Positions 11,964-23,451 of a DNA stretch of 64,000 nucleotides are shown piece by piece. The position numbers and the translations under genes were made by a program. Below the pieces are notes generated by a model. That model was given only the letters and a program-made list of their open reading frames with translations, had not been told where the DNA came from and ran no database searches. Source of the DNA: Ananas comosus. Taxonomy: Eukaryota; Streptophyta; Magnoliopsida; Poales; Bromeliaceae. The stretch spans positions 16,616,896 to 16,680,895 of the forward strand of contig NC_033623.1 in the NCBI RefSeq assembly GCF_001540865.1, written 5' to 3'. Every line of letters begins with the position of its first letter. The first letter of the stretch is position 1.

Positions 11964-14794
11964 ATGGCCTCCTCTGCTTGTTCTACATCTCTATCTGCTC
12001 TCAGATGCTCCCCCTTCGTCCTCGTCCTCCCCTTTCCTCGCCGTCGCCTCCGCGCCGACCCGCTCGCTCAAACCTTTCCTCCTCCTCCTCCTCCTCCTCC
12101 TCCTCCTCCTCTTCTCCTCCGCCCTCCTCACTCTCTCCTCCCATCTCCTCCTATACGAGCTTCCTTTTCGGTCGCCGTTGACAATCCCACACATCGAGAG
12201 CTCGAAGAAGAGGAGGAGGAGGAGGAGGAGGAGGAGTCCGGGGCGAATCGGCCGTTGGTCGAGCCGTTCTCCGATCCGACGGCTGCGGCGGCGGAGGAGA
12301 GGGAGATGAGGTCGCTCCCCTCGCCCGAGCTCGAGGCGATAGAATTAGAGGATCTGCCGGAGCAGTGGCGGAGGTCGAGGATCGCGTGGCTCTGCAAGGA
12401 GCTGCCTTCCTACAAGCACTCCACCTTCGTCAGAATCCTCAACGCCCAGCGCAAGTGGATCACCCAGGACGACGCCACCTACATCGTCGTCCACTGCATG
12501 CGCATCCGCGAGAACGAAGCCGCTTTCCGGGTGAGTGCGACTTCTCCTCGGACTGGACCTCCTCCCCCCCTCCCTCCCTTGCCCACTACCTGTTCGTTCA
12601 ATTGCTTCTCTCCTTTTTTTTTTTTTGTTTTAATTTCAAAATGTCATTTTTGGTCGTTTTGCCACCAATTCAATCCGTCCCTCGTTCCCCTATATACTCA
12701 CTAGACGTTTCTTCTGTTGCTTCCGATTCGACCTTTCCTTTCGCACTTTCTTGCTTCATTTTCTGACTGAGTTGATTAGGAATACTTGGTTGAACTTTTG
12801 CTATGCTGGATGCTGTGAATGCTTGCCTCTTCTTTCCTTTTCTTCAATAAGGCTGGAGATGAAAGATAAAGCCATTTACTATTCAGCTGTCTGAGTAGAT
12901 GGCTGGTTGGTTTCAGGTGTACAAATGGATGGCTCAGCAGCACTGGTACCATTTTAGTTTTGCCCTTGCTACGAAGCTGGCCGATTACCTGGGGAAGGAC
13001 CGGAAATTCGCAAAATGCCGAGAAATGTTCGATTCAATAATCAACCAGGGCCGCGTCCCCAACGAATCCACATTTCATATCCTGACTGTTGCTTATCTTA
13101 GCGCCCCAGTCGACGGCTGCCTTGAAGAAGCGTGCTCGATTTACAATCAGATGATCCAGTTGGGTGGCTACAGCCCACGACTTAGTTTGCATAACTCTCT
13201 GTTCCGAGCACTCGTAAGCAAGACGGGAGGGACATCGAAGCACTATCTCAAACAAGCCGAATTCATATACCATAATCTTGAAACCTCTGATCTCGAGATA
13301 AATAAGGATATATATGCTGGTTTGATTTGGCTCCATAGTTATCAAGATGAGATTGATATAGAGAGACTAAGCGCTCTTAGAGAAGAGATGAGGCAGGCCG
13401 GCATCCAGGAGAGCAGAGATGTGCTTGTTTCCACCATGAGGGCTTTCTCCAAATTAGGAGATGTGGACGAGACAGAGAAAGCATGGCTGGAACTACTTCG
13501 GATTGGTTGTGATATTCCTTCGCAGGCTTTTGCTTGTCGAATGGAGCTCTATTCTAAGGCTGGAGACCCGGTGAAATCACTGGAAATATTCAATACAATG
13601 AAGGAGCAAGAGATACCTTTGACTATTGCAGCTTACCATAAGATAATCCAGATTATGTCCGAAGCTCGGGAGATTGAAACTGCAGAAAGCCTAATGGACG
13701 AATTCACTGAAAGCAGTATGAAGCATCTCATCCCCGCCTTTCTCGACTTGATGTATATGTATTTTGATTTGGGCATGCATGAGAAACTGGAATCAACGTT
13801 CTTGAAGTGCCTGGCACGATGCCGACCAAATCGAGTCGTTTATAACATTTATTTGGAATCTTTAGTAAGAGTTGGCAACATTGAGAAGGCTGAGGAGATA
13901 TTCAATGAAATGCACTCCAATGGGACGATTGGTTCTAATGCTAAGTCGTGCAACATTATTTTAGAAGGGTATCTTGCTGCAGGAGAATATGCTAAGGCTG
14001 AGAAAATTTATGATATGATGCGGCAGAAGAAGTACGACATCCAGCCCGATTCTTTGGAAAAGCTTCAAAACGGTCTCATCCTTAATAGGAAGGTGGTTAA
14101 GAAGACGGTTAGCATGAAGCTGGACCAAGAACAGCGTGAGATTTTGATCGGTTTGCTTCTTGGTGGTGTACAGATAGAATCCGATGAGAAGAGAAGGAAC
14201 CATGTTATCCACTTTGAGTTTCGTGAAGATTCGGATGCCCATTCTGTGTTAAAAATGCACATCCATGAACGGTTCTATGAATGGTTGACTTCGTCGAGTA
14301 GGTTAGTAAATGATGGTAGTGAAATACCTCATAAGTTTTCCACTATTGCACACTCCTACTTTGGATTCTTTGCAGACCAGTTCTGGCTTAACGGGCGACC
14401 GGTTATACCCAAGCTTATTCATAGATGGTTATCGCCGCGAGTTCTGGCTTACTGGTACATGTATGGGGGTTTAAGACTCTTATCAGGTGATATCGTGCTC
14501 AAGCTTAAGGGTGACAAATTCGAAGATGTTGAAAGGATTGTCAAGTCATTGCAAGCAAAGTCCATAGCCTGTAAAGTCAAGAGAAAGGGTAGAGTGTTTT
14601 GGATAGGTTTCCAAGGGGCCAATGCAGACTGTTTCTGGAAATTGATAGAACCTTACATCTTGGACAATGTTAAAGAGGCAATGACACAGGATAATAGTGA
14701 GTCAAGTGAGGAAGAAGGGCAGTTCGGTGGTTCTAGTATAGAGTCAGATTGTGAAGGACGGAAGTCTATCGAGGAGCTACTAACAAAATATTGA
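11964..14794 (+). CDS. OTP51: Chloroplast PPR protein with LAGLIDADG domain, OTP51-type splicing factor
   Basis: Two exons, 11964-12530 and 12917-14794, joined in phase 0 (donor CGG/GTGAGT, acceptor TTTCAG/GTG), give 814 residues. The N-terminus is Ser/Arg-rich like a plastid transit peptide and contains in-frame poly-Pro (12 residues, about 12080-12115) and poly-Glu (about 12205-12235) runs. Pentatricopeptide repeats follow, for example [15 protein letters not shown] and [18 protein letters not shown]. Around residues 596-615 a LAGLIDADG-type motif appears ([18 protein letters not shown]), with a second homing-endonuclease-like half to the C-terminus. PPR plus LAGLIDADG is diagnostic of OTP51, which in Arabidopsis and rice is needed to splice ycf3 intron 2 and assemble photosystem I. 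The C-terminus is acidic. Start codon by convention; the first ATG of the frame is used. Confidence 0.9.
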
Positions 14795-15876
14795 AGGAGG
14801 ATCAACACACTCGAATAAGATTTCAAAATGAATTTTTAGCTTTGTGGCATAGAAGTTACATCCCTCAATGGTGCATAGTTGTTTCTGGACACAGAATTCC
14901 CAGTGTTAGATTGGGGCTATCCTGGGACCAGGAGTTCCCTATTCTTAATAATAATATTCAAACCGACTTGTACTTGCTAGATATCCGGCTATGTGAACTC
15001 TTGTATTGTAAATTAAAATCGTTCGTCTGAATTTTGTTTTTTGTATTAGTTACTTTCGTTGTCAGTTAAATGCATTGTCGGTCTTCAAACTCTCAACAAA
15101 AGTTTCACTTTGATTCTCTATTCTTTTCAAATAAACCCAATGCACCTTGACTTTTATAAACGAATCAAGTTGTTCCGCTCAGCTACATTCTGACAACTCC
15201 ACTAGAGTAATCTGTTAATATCAGTTCTCCTGGTATCTAGTTGATCTTCCAATACACAATTGATATAGAATCTTCTGAAATAAAAACTTATGCAACTGCA
15301 GAAACTTATTCATTCTGCTCCAAAGACATAGATTCTTGTATAACTTTCCACATACGAACCCATACCGATACTATTCTAAAGCTTTAAATGCTGAATTTCA
15401 GGTTTGTATTTCCTATTGGTGTTGGGTCGTAGTTTTTCTTTTAGTGCCAATCTGGGCACCCTATCAGAAGCCTAATGAACAGCCTGACCTCATGCATCAC
15501 TGCCGACATACTGATGGCAAGACATTAGACATTACAATTTTAAAGTACCGAAAAACAACAAACATAAATATTCGCCACAGATCTATTTCCTCAGCTGATT
15601 GCACAAAGTGTCTGCACCTGTCGTTTTAGCAGTATATACCTTACATGTCATTTATCTGGCAAATACATATTGATCTGATGTTTTGGTTTTCAGCATGTTT
15701 CATGAATAAAGATGTGGATAAATGGCCGGATAACACAGTTTATGAACTCTATAAATTATATTAAATCAATCTGTATCTATGTAATGTAACACGAGAAAAT
15801 AGAGAGATCCATACAAACTAACCAGAAAAGGGTACTGCATAGAAACAGCACCTTCATTTCTTATTTCATTTCTTCA
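14795..15876. other. Intergenic region between OTP51 and the trihelix gene (convergent)
   Basis: This contains the 3' UTRs of two convergent genes and otherwise AT-rich unique-looking sequence. No ORF with recognisable similarity. Confidence 0.55.
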
Positions 15877-17517
15877 TTATAGATTATCTTGCAAGAGTTT
15901 ATTCAACAGAGTGGTCAAGAGCGCGTCCCTCTTCTCCGCCCGCATCTCCTCTCTAATCCTCCTCTGCTCCTCCCTCTCCCTCCATGCTTGTTCCATCATC
16001 AGTCTTTCTCTCTCCAGTTTCTCCATGGACTGCCGCCACTCCTGCTCGAACAAAAGCCGCTCGTGAGCCCTCCGTTCCATCATCTCCCGCCACTGCACGT
16101 CCATCCTCTGCTGCTGTTGCAGAAAGCCCTGCAGCAGATCATGGATGCTGTTGCTTGTAGAAGAAGTCGCGCCTTTTGGTTTATCCCTTTCAGCTTTTCT
16201 CTTTCTGCTTGTTGCAGGGCGTTCGTCACCACTGTCTCCTTCTTCTTCCTCCTCTTCATCATTGTCTTCATCAGATAGTTCATCGGAGGATCTGTCGCCG
16301 CCAGACCTCTTGGGTTTCTTCTTCAGAGTAGAAGAGGGACCTCCAGGGTGTTCAGATTCGAGAAGCTGGCGCTGCATGTTTCTGGCACGCTCAGTGAAGA
16401 CCGCATGGAGCTCTTCAAAGAAGGGGCATTGCCTGCCGTTCTCTGGATCAGATGTCTCCTTTCCCTAATGAGAGAGAAAGGAATAATAAGGTGCATGTTC
16501 CACCATGAAAAGATCAACATATTTTCTGAACAGTAATGTATTGTCATTTCAGGGTTTGAATACGATAAAATCATCATCTGAGCGGAGATGTAAGAAAAAT
16601 GCAGAGAGAAATTAACTCAGATGAAGCGCCAAGGATTCAGGACCTATTGCAAGATCTTACTTATTTCACTTTGAACAAAGCAGCAGTTAACTATGGAATT
16701 TTGAAATGGCAAGGTTTTTGCACCTAGAGGAATGGCCGGTTGAACTGGGTGACATGTCGACAGGCCAAGCAGCCGATGTGAGAAATTAACGAATCCACCA
16801 ACCATCGCAATAGTAATTTTGCCTGAGAGGTAACAAAGGAATTCGGAGGAACATTATGGCAATTTGATCCAGCTCTTCATTTGTGTTTGCAAATAAACTA
16901 CTAGTCACATCGTATGTGGGATTCGCAGTTCAAACCTTCCTTCATCCAATCTTGTTTCCTATTTGAAATTTAGTCTACCTTGTGAGAGCATTATATGAAA
17001 CAGGGGGACGGGTGTGTATAATTTGAATGAGCACAAATCAATTAAACTACAATAGCAGGGGCAGCGATGACCGTCACAGATCATTAGGAAGCAAGACAAA
17101 GTAGGAAAGTAAGAGGGTGGGGAAAAGAAAAGAAAAGAAAAGAACCTAAAAGCCCTAAAACACACACAACTAACTGGCTAATTAACGACTACGGGTTAAT
17201 AAGATTTAGGATAGGATAGGATAGTATAGAGTATAGACGAAGGGCGGCGCAAAAAGAGTAGTAGTGGTGGTAGATCATGGAACCTTGTAGCGGTTGACGA
17301 GGTTCTTCCACTTGCACTTGCACTGGTCGGGGGTGCGGCGGTAGCCCCTGTCCCGCATGCGGGAGGCCACCGCCTCCCACAGCGTCTTGTTGCGCTTCGA
17401 CGCCGAGAAGTGGCGCTCCAGCTCCCCCCTTATCCCGATCAGCTCCCTCGTCTCCTGCGGGCCCCACTGCGGCACCCTCTCCTCCCTCCCCCTCCCTCCC
17501 CCTCCCCCGAGCATCAT
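15877..17517 (-). CDS. Trihelix (GT-factor) DNA-binding protein
   Basis: Two exons, 17517-17284 and 16464-15877, joined in phase 0 (acceptor CATTAG/GGAAAG), give 273 residues. After a Gly-rich start, residues about 14-78 form a single Myb/SANT-like trihelix domain: WGPQETRELIGIRGELE, LWEAVASRMRDRGYRRTPDQC and CKCKWKNLVNRYK carry the three spaced tryptophans (the third helix in the form KCKWKNL). Exon 2 continues with CPFFEELHAVF, a common extension of the domain, then an acidic run (DEDNDEEEEEEGD), basic KRK clusters suiting nuclear import, and a long C-terminal coiled coil rich in Glu/Arg (REMMERRAHERLLFEQEW) for dimerisation. The architecture fits the small GT-3/SH4-like trihelix factors. 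The precise clade is not certain. Confidence 0.85.
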
Positions 17518-18397
17518 CTCCGCGATTCAGATTTGAAACCCTAATCTCGTGCCTTCGCCGAGTTCGGGGGGAAGAAGAAGAGGAGGAAGCTTGCCGCAGC
17601 TTCTCTCTTTCTTTCTTTCTTGTCGGATTGAATGAATTGGGGGGAGGGGGAGGAAAGGAAGGAGATGTACGCAGTAATTAATCAGAGTTGATAGGTTTTT
17701 CTTTCTTCCTTTTCCTCTGCTTTCTCTTCTTCGTTTTCCATTCGTTCACACTTCCCAGTTGTCTGAGTTTTCGGACAAACGGCCATACCCCCCTTCTAGT
17801 TCTCACAGGTAAATGAATCGGAAGATTTGCGCGTCGACCCCTAAAATGTACTATATTATCACTTTACTCATTAAATAAATAAAAATACTTTTATGGCATC
17901 TGTTTTCAGAGTTTGAATTTGGGGATATCCTAAGATGGCTGGACGTTGGAGATTTTCTTTAATCAAAATTTATTAATGTCTGAATGATAATATATACTGG
18001 GACTAATGATTGAAAATGTTTTATTATTTATTTTTACTATCATATGATCATTAGGTCCTAACAATAATTTATGAACTCGAAGGCAGATCAGTTTATATTA
18101 TATTATCTTATTTTTAAATAATAATTATTTTAATTTTAAATTTCTTTTAACTCTTGATGATAACTTCTATTTGGGCCAAAATGTATTTACGTCATTTTGA
18201 ATCTATTTACTTTTTATTGCAGCTGGACTAAACCACCACAAATTAAATCGTTTTACTTTTTATTACTTTTTAATTTTGAAAACTTCTGTTTCAGTCTCGC
18301 TATCTCTCACATACAGATACACACAAAATACTTAATGAAACTTATGTTTTCTCTGCTACATTTGCCTCCTAATATATATTTTATATTTTATATATAT

Positions 18398-18560
18398 AGA
18401 GTTCGGCTAAGATACTTCCAGCACTTTGTGCTACCAAGATTTCTATCATTAAATCTATCATTTTGACTAATTCCACTATTTAGATCATGCTATTCCATCA
18501 ACCACCTACTAACCCGAGGCGTACCACTATTATAACTCTATAAATCTTCATTCAAAAGCC
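18398..18560. repeat. Diverged copy of the AGAGTTCGGCT MITE family
   Basis: The sequence AGAGTTCGGCTAAGATAC..GCACTTTGTGCTACCAAGATT, followed by ATCAACCACCTACTAACCC, parallels the better preserved copy at 21561-21790. It also sits directly after a (TA)n tract. The distal end could not be placed. Confidence 0.55.
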
Positions 18561-19341
18561 GAAAACCTATGTATTATTAGAAACATTTTACCCGCTGTTC
18601 AAAACCTTGATTACTAATAATCTTTGGATCAAACACTATTCCACCTACCACCACCTACCACCATCACCTATCATCATCATCTCAACCCTATATTTCTCCA
18701 TCCAATTACTTAAAACTCAAAATAATCCTAACCACTTTCACCCACTATTCAATTACAAATCTTTATATTATCAAAATAATATTATATAATAATAAGGTAT
18801 AAAGACAAAATATTAATAACGTGCAGAACCACTTGACAAAAATTCATACCAATAAAACTATAAAAGAGCCGCACTAATTAATTGAAAGGTAATATTTCTC
18901 CAAAAAATGAAAGGCGAAATAAAAATTCCTAGAAACTCAGTAGAGAGGGGCCAAGGAATCTCTTATACGAGTAGCATTTTTGTTTAATTATACAACAGTC
19001 AAGTTTATATATTCTAACAAAAATTTAAATTTAGAGTCATATTACGATTCAATCAATCTAAAGTATTTAAGCCTTCTCACTCAGTACAATAACACGATTT
19101 TTTATTTATCCTTATATATAAACTGCTTGAGAAGAAAAGCCAAACAGCACAACGCTAGCTAGCTGCTACTGAAGACTCCAGACAACATGTAATTAGAGAT
19201 TATATATATCCAACCCTATATCGGGCAGGAAATAACTCCAGATACTTACAACAGCGAAAAAGCAAAGACATACGTTATTTATACCATCGATGGTATAGCA
19301 ACTTAAAACTGAGCAACTAATTTAAGGCATGAAAAACGGCC

Positions 19342-19412
<71 letters not shown>
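19342..19412. repeat. (TA)n(GA)n compound microsatellite
   Basis: About 20 bp of TA followed by about 50 bp of GA, located 3' of the aspartic protease gene. The ORFs translated through it are simple-sequence artefacts. Confidence 0.95.
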
Positions 19413-19415
<3 letters not shown>

Positions 19416-19579
19416 GAAGAGAATTAAACCAGACCCACGCATGCGCGAACAACCTACTATACCGACGCAAACTAAACAGTAGTACGTACGTAGCAGCGCC
19501 AAAACCAGACGATCGAGTAAAAAGAATTAATCGATATCCCAATCAAAAGAGGTACGGTCGACCCCCGTAGCTAGTCTCA

Positions 19580-20938
19580 TCATAGCAGCGAGCAGTCCGT
19601 GGGAGCAAACGTGATGGTCCTCTCGACCAGATCATACCCGATATGGAAGTTCTGCTGGGCAATGTTGCCAAAGATGGCGAATGTGATGCTGCCGGTGACC
19701 GGTATCATCGCGAGGCAGACGGTGCCCTCGTCCAACTGCAGAAAGGCGTTCCCCGCGGGCAGCTTCACGGGCGCCGTCCCGAAATGGAACGTCACATCTG
19801 GGAACTCAAAGTGCCGCGGCGCCTTGTGGACGTCGAAGCAGAGAGTGAAGGTCCCCTGCGGGTCGTCCACGCGCGGCAGGCTGATGGAGCTCTCCAGCTG
19901 GCGGGACAGAGACTTCAGCGCCGCCGGAGCGAGCAAGGTCAGCGTCGTGCCGGAGTCCACGATGATGTTCCCCTGCTCGATCGGCAGGTCGACGCCGTCC
20001 ACGGATATGCCATCGAGGGTCACGACGTAGAAGGTGCCCGACAGGGCCGGCACGAGCGGCGTCGACACGGCGTTCTTGCCGGACACGACGGCGTCGGCGC
20101 CGAAGCGGAGCTGGCTTGAGGAGTGGTTGGCCCCTGCGGAGACGAGGCAGTAGGAGAATCTGCCGTCGATGGAGGAGCCCAGCTGCGAGACGAGGGAGAG
20201 CGGGCCCCCGCCGAGCCCGACGATGCCGCCCGAGTGGCCATCAAACAGGCCTTCCGAATCGTCCGAGCACCCGAAGGAGATGCTGGGGACCCGCACGCTG
20301 CTCCCGCCGTCCGCCGCCGCGCGGAAGGTGAAGGTCTCGGTCGCGAGGGTGCCGCTGGTCTGCGAGCCGTCGCCGTATGAGGCCACGTACGTGCACGAGT
20401 CGTTGTCGCCGCAGGCGGTGCCGGGGAGGGCGGCGCAGGGGTCGGAGTCGCAGGAGAGGGAGCGGAAGGTGGAGGAGGCGGAGGGGTCGAAGTGCGGGGC
20501 GTCGCTGGGGAAGCAGGAGGTGCAGGGCTCGCAGTTGGACCAGATGAGGTCGCTGCCGGTGTCGGCGATGGTCAGGATCCTCTTCGGCGGCGTGCCCACG
20601 TTGATCGCCATCAGGTACTCCGCCGTGCTGCGCTTCAGCTCCGACTCGAGCGACCTCCCCTCCGACCGCGCCAGCGTGCGGTGGAGGAGCTCGGCGCGCG
20701 CGCGGGAGCGGCGAGCGGCGGCGCGGAGGCGGTTCGAGTGCGTCTGCGAGTGGTTGTACAGAGGGGACTTGGGGGAGTCGCGGTGGATGAGCTCCACGGT
20801 GAAGCCCTTAGAGGAGGCGCCGGCGGCGCTGGGGAGGCCGAACAACAATGCCGGAGAGAGAATGAGGAGGCCAAAGAGAGACAATTCAGAGACCAGAGAG
20901 AGAGGAGAGGCAGCCATGGGAGGGGTGGGTGTACGCAC
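19580..20938 (-). CDS. CDR1-like secreted aspartic protease (family A1)
   Basis: An intronless pepsin-type protease of 452 residues. A hydrophobic signal peptide lies at about residues 12-40. The prosegment carries the CDR1-type FTVELIHRDSPKSPLYN motif and an Arg-rich stretch. The catalytic aspartates are in ADTGSDLIW (D126) and in IIVDSGTTLTLL (about residue 328). The plant nepenthesin-type Cys-rich insert is present (NCEPCTSCFP, CDSDPCAALPGTACGDNDSC). The end FAPTDC closes the fold. CDR1 in Arabidopsis is an apoplastic protease linked to disease resistance; whether this copy shares that role is unknown. Coding is strongly GC-rich. An alternative start is Met8 (MAASPL), which sits closer to the signal peptide. 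A TATA box lies upstream at 21032-21039. Confidence 0.9.
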   Translation of the reverse strand: MRTPTPPMAASPLSLVSELSLFGLLILSPALLFGLPSAAGASSKGFTVELIHRDSPKSPLYNHSQTHSNRLRAAARRSRARAELLHRTLARSEGRSLESELKRSTAEYLMAINVGTPPKRILTIADTGSDLIWSNCEPCTSCFPSDAPHFDPSASSTFRSLSCDSDPCAALPGTACGDNDSCTYVASYGDGSQTSGTLATETFTFRAAADGGSSVRVPSISFGCSDDSEGLFDGHSGGIVGLGGGPLSLVSQLGSSIDGRFSYCLVSAGANHSSSQLRFGADAVVSGKNAVSTPLVPALSGTFYVVTLDGISVDGVDLPIEQGNIIVDSGTTLTLLAPAALKSLSRQLESSISLPRVDDPQGTFTLCFDVHKAPRHFEFPDVTFHFGTAPVKLPAGNAFLQLDEGTVCLAMIPVTGSITFAIFGNIAQQNFHIGYDLVERTITFAPTDCSLL

Positions 20939-21031
20939 TTTCGGTTTCCAGTAATAATAATAATATTAATAATAATGAACACGATCGAAGAGACGCACAC
21001 GTATGAACTCTCTCATGAGATCTAGGGGGAG

Positions 21032-21039
21032 TATTTATA
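21032..21039 (-). promoter_or_regulatory. TATA box of the CDR1-like protease gene
   Basis: TATAAATA on the minus strand, about 95 bp upstream of the start codon and followed by a CT-rich leader. Confidence 0.65.
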
Positions 21040-22248
21040 AGGGGGAGATCAAGGGTGACGCAAACGTACGCGCAGGTGGGGGCGGGGGACGAATTTAGTT
21101 AGTTAATTAATTAATTAGAAAAAGGTAACAAAAGTTTAGACAGCGAACGAGGACATACGAGGAATGTATCGGGGAAGGAAGCTCATCATTGGGCATTAAT
21201 TTAATTTAATTTAATTTAATTAATAGCTGTTTTTGGAAAGCGCGGGAATCAGAATCAGGACATGATTTCCCCAATCCCGTCCAATAACGCCTTATATGGA
21301 AATTAAATCACAGAAGACGTGATTAATTCCTTATCAGACACAAATCGAATTCTCTTCTTCTTAATTAATTACATGCCATGTTTTAATTTAGATTCCCTGG
21401 CTATTTATTGCCCCACGAGGAGAGATAATCATCATCCTTTAACAAATCAAGGAAAAGTTCAAAACCAGATCTTTTCACCGGAACATTTATTAATTACTCT
21501 AAGCACAATATATACACTATGATTTTGACAATTTGTATATATATATATATATATATATAAAGAGTTCGGCTATTATGTTATCAATAGCACCAAACACTCG
21601 TGCTATCAAGTTTTTTACTGTTAGATTTACTTCTTTGATCATTTTATCCACTAGATTATATTATTTAACCAACCACCCACTTAATCTTAGGGGCTTACTA
21701 TTATCCTAACTACGCATCTCTTAATCCAAGGATCAAAAATCTAGTAGCGCTAAAGACTTGTGCTATTAATAATATAATAACCTAGTTCTATATATATTTA
21801 AATGCAGTTAAGAAACTATTTATAGTAGTACATATAGTAGTATCAACTATTATTCCACCTTTTAGATCATCACGATTACACTAACCACCTACTAAGCCCT
21901 AAGCATTCAATGGTCATAGAATGAATAATATTATAGGATTAATACACTCCTCTTATTATTATATAAGAATGTTACTGTATGTTCTCTAATGATTGTTGCC
22001 TATTTAGGATTAAGATGCCACTTGATTCTCAGAGCATACATAACAATTTAATTAATCCACTGTTACTCTTAATGTTTAGTCTAAACCACCGCCTCAAATT
22101 ACAGTTTTTCTTTTTCTTTTTGTTATTGAATATGATGAGACTATTGGAGTGTTGTAGCCGAAGTAGAGAAGACTATCTAATTTAGCTGAGATCTCTTGAC
22201 TGAATAACTTGATTGCACAGAAGGAAAAAGAAAAAAGGAAAAAAGAAA
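21040..22248. other. Intergenic region upstream of the aspartic protease
   Basis: AT-rich with (TTAA)n-type tracts near 21100 and 21205, a MITE at 21561-21790, and a related degenerate stretch near 21820-21910. No coding region recognised. Confidence 0.55.
21561..21790. mobile_element. MITE with AGAGTTCGGCT terminal inverted repeats
   Basis: The left end, AGAGTTCGGCTATTATGTTATCAATAGCAC, is mirrored imperfectly on the right: the reverse complement there reads AGAACTAGGTTATTATATTATTAATAGCAC. The element is about 230 bp, without coding capacity, and lies between TATATA tracts, consistent with TA-targeted insertion. Similar sequences occur at 18398 and around 45432-46190. The superfamily is not assigned. 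Confidence 0.7.
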
Positions 22249-22257
22249 AAAAAGAAA

Positions 22258-22894
22258 GGCTAAATTACAGAAAACCCCTCTGTAATAACCCGCTTTTTCA
22301 CTTTCCCTCCTGACATTTAAAAACCTACACTTTGCCCCCTTGTAAAATGAAAAATGTGCACTTCACCCCTACCGTTAGGATTCCGTCAGGAATTCTGTTA
22401 AAAAATATTTTTTTATACCGAAAATACCCCTCTGCCTCTTCTCTGATGCTTCGCTCCCTCCGGCTCGCCGCTTCGCCGCCTCACCGTCCTCCACTGCTTC
22501 GCCCTCGCCCACATCCCTTTCGTCCTCCTCCGCCACCTCGCCTTTGCCCTCGTTGTCCCTGCCTACCTCTCCATCAACACCCATCTTAATATCCTCCCTA
22601 CTGTCGCCGAAATCGATGGGCGACGACAGTGTAGGAGGAGAAGGGGAGCAAGTGGAGAAGAAATTGGAGAGGAATCGTGGCCGATTGAGGTGGAAATAGC
22701 GGCGGATCGAAGGGACGACTGAGGAAGCTCAGGAAGAAGACAACAATGGCGAGGGGCAAAATGATCATTTTACACACCGTGACCCCCCTGTGAACATTTT
22801 TCATTTTATAAGGGGGCAAAATATAGATTTTTAAATGTCAGGAGAAAAAAGTGAAAAAGCGGATTATTACAGGAGAGTTTTCTATAATTTAGCC
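22258..22894. mobile_element. Mutator-like MITE with long terminal inverted repeats
   Basis: A 637-bp element whose ends are inverted repeats of roughly 100 bp or more. The left end is GGCTAAATTACAGAAAACCC and the right end, read on the other strand, is GGCTAAATTATAGAAAACTC. It is flanked by AAAAAGAAA at both sides (22249-22257 and 22895-22903), the 9-bp duplication expected of Mutator-like elements, although the site is low-complexity. The middle (about 22430-22740) is GC-rich with open frames on both strands and might be a captured fragment. No transposase is present. Confidence 0.75.
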
Positions 22895-22903
22895 AAAAAG
22901 AAA

Positions 22904-23451
22904 AAAGAAGCTACGTACCCGCCTATAGTAATCGAGAACTATTATGGAGTGTAGTAACATTTAGAAAAGTGGAGGATTGAGCTGTAACTAGTAAACTGTC
23001 AGCCCTTCCCTGGCAGCTGTGAGATTGCATTAGCGTTTTATTTTCCTTCTATTATTTTTATGAAGCATTCGCCGCTCCGCAATCTCACGCTAAATAAATA
23101 ATAAATAAATAAATAATTATCCACAGGCTTTGCTCCTAATTATTATAGTGCACTATAGTTACCGGCCGGTTGATATACAAATTTCATTGTCAAACATGCA
23201 TCTGAAAAATTAACCGCCCCAAAATGCTAACTAATAATGCCGTTACGGACGTTGAGATCATTCCAAGAGGCAAGAGCTGGCCAGTGGTTGTTGCCGCTTG
23301 CAGATTTGCCATAAAAGCCAGCCGCAAAAAAGACTAAGTGCCTCGGATATAGCACCAGAACTCTCGATTCAGGGGGAACTAACAATCAAGGTTGACGATA
23401 CCTGGAATGATGCCAACGGCAATGCAGGAAGCAGTTAAGCAGCAGACCCCA
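22904..23451. other. Intergenic region and 3' flank of MEX1
   Basis: AT-rich with (AAAT)n near 23090-23116. It probably includes the MEX1 3' UTR. No gene recognised. Confidence 0.5.

Larger units (their letters stand above)
17518..19579. other. Intergenic region between the trihelix and aspartic protease genes
   Basis: The first 300 bases are the trihelix leader and promoter, with CT-rich runs. The rest is AT-rich with a degraded repeat copy (18398-18560) and a TA/GA microsatellite (19342-19412). No gene seen. Confidence 0.55.

Noticed and set aside
20169..21025. Plus-strand open frames of up to 261 codons over the aspartic protease
   Set aside because: Antisense shadow of a GC-rich intronless gene.
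22332..22819. Short similar peptides at both ends of the 22258-22894 element
   Set aside because: They are translations of the terminal inverted repeats, not genes.
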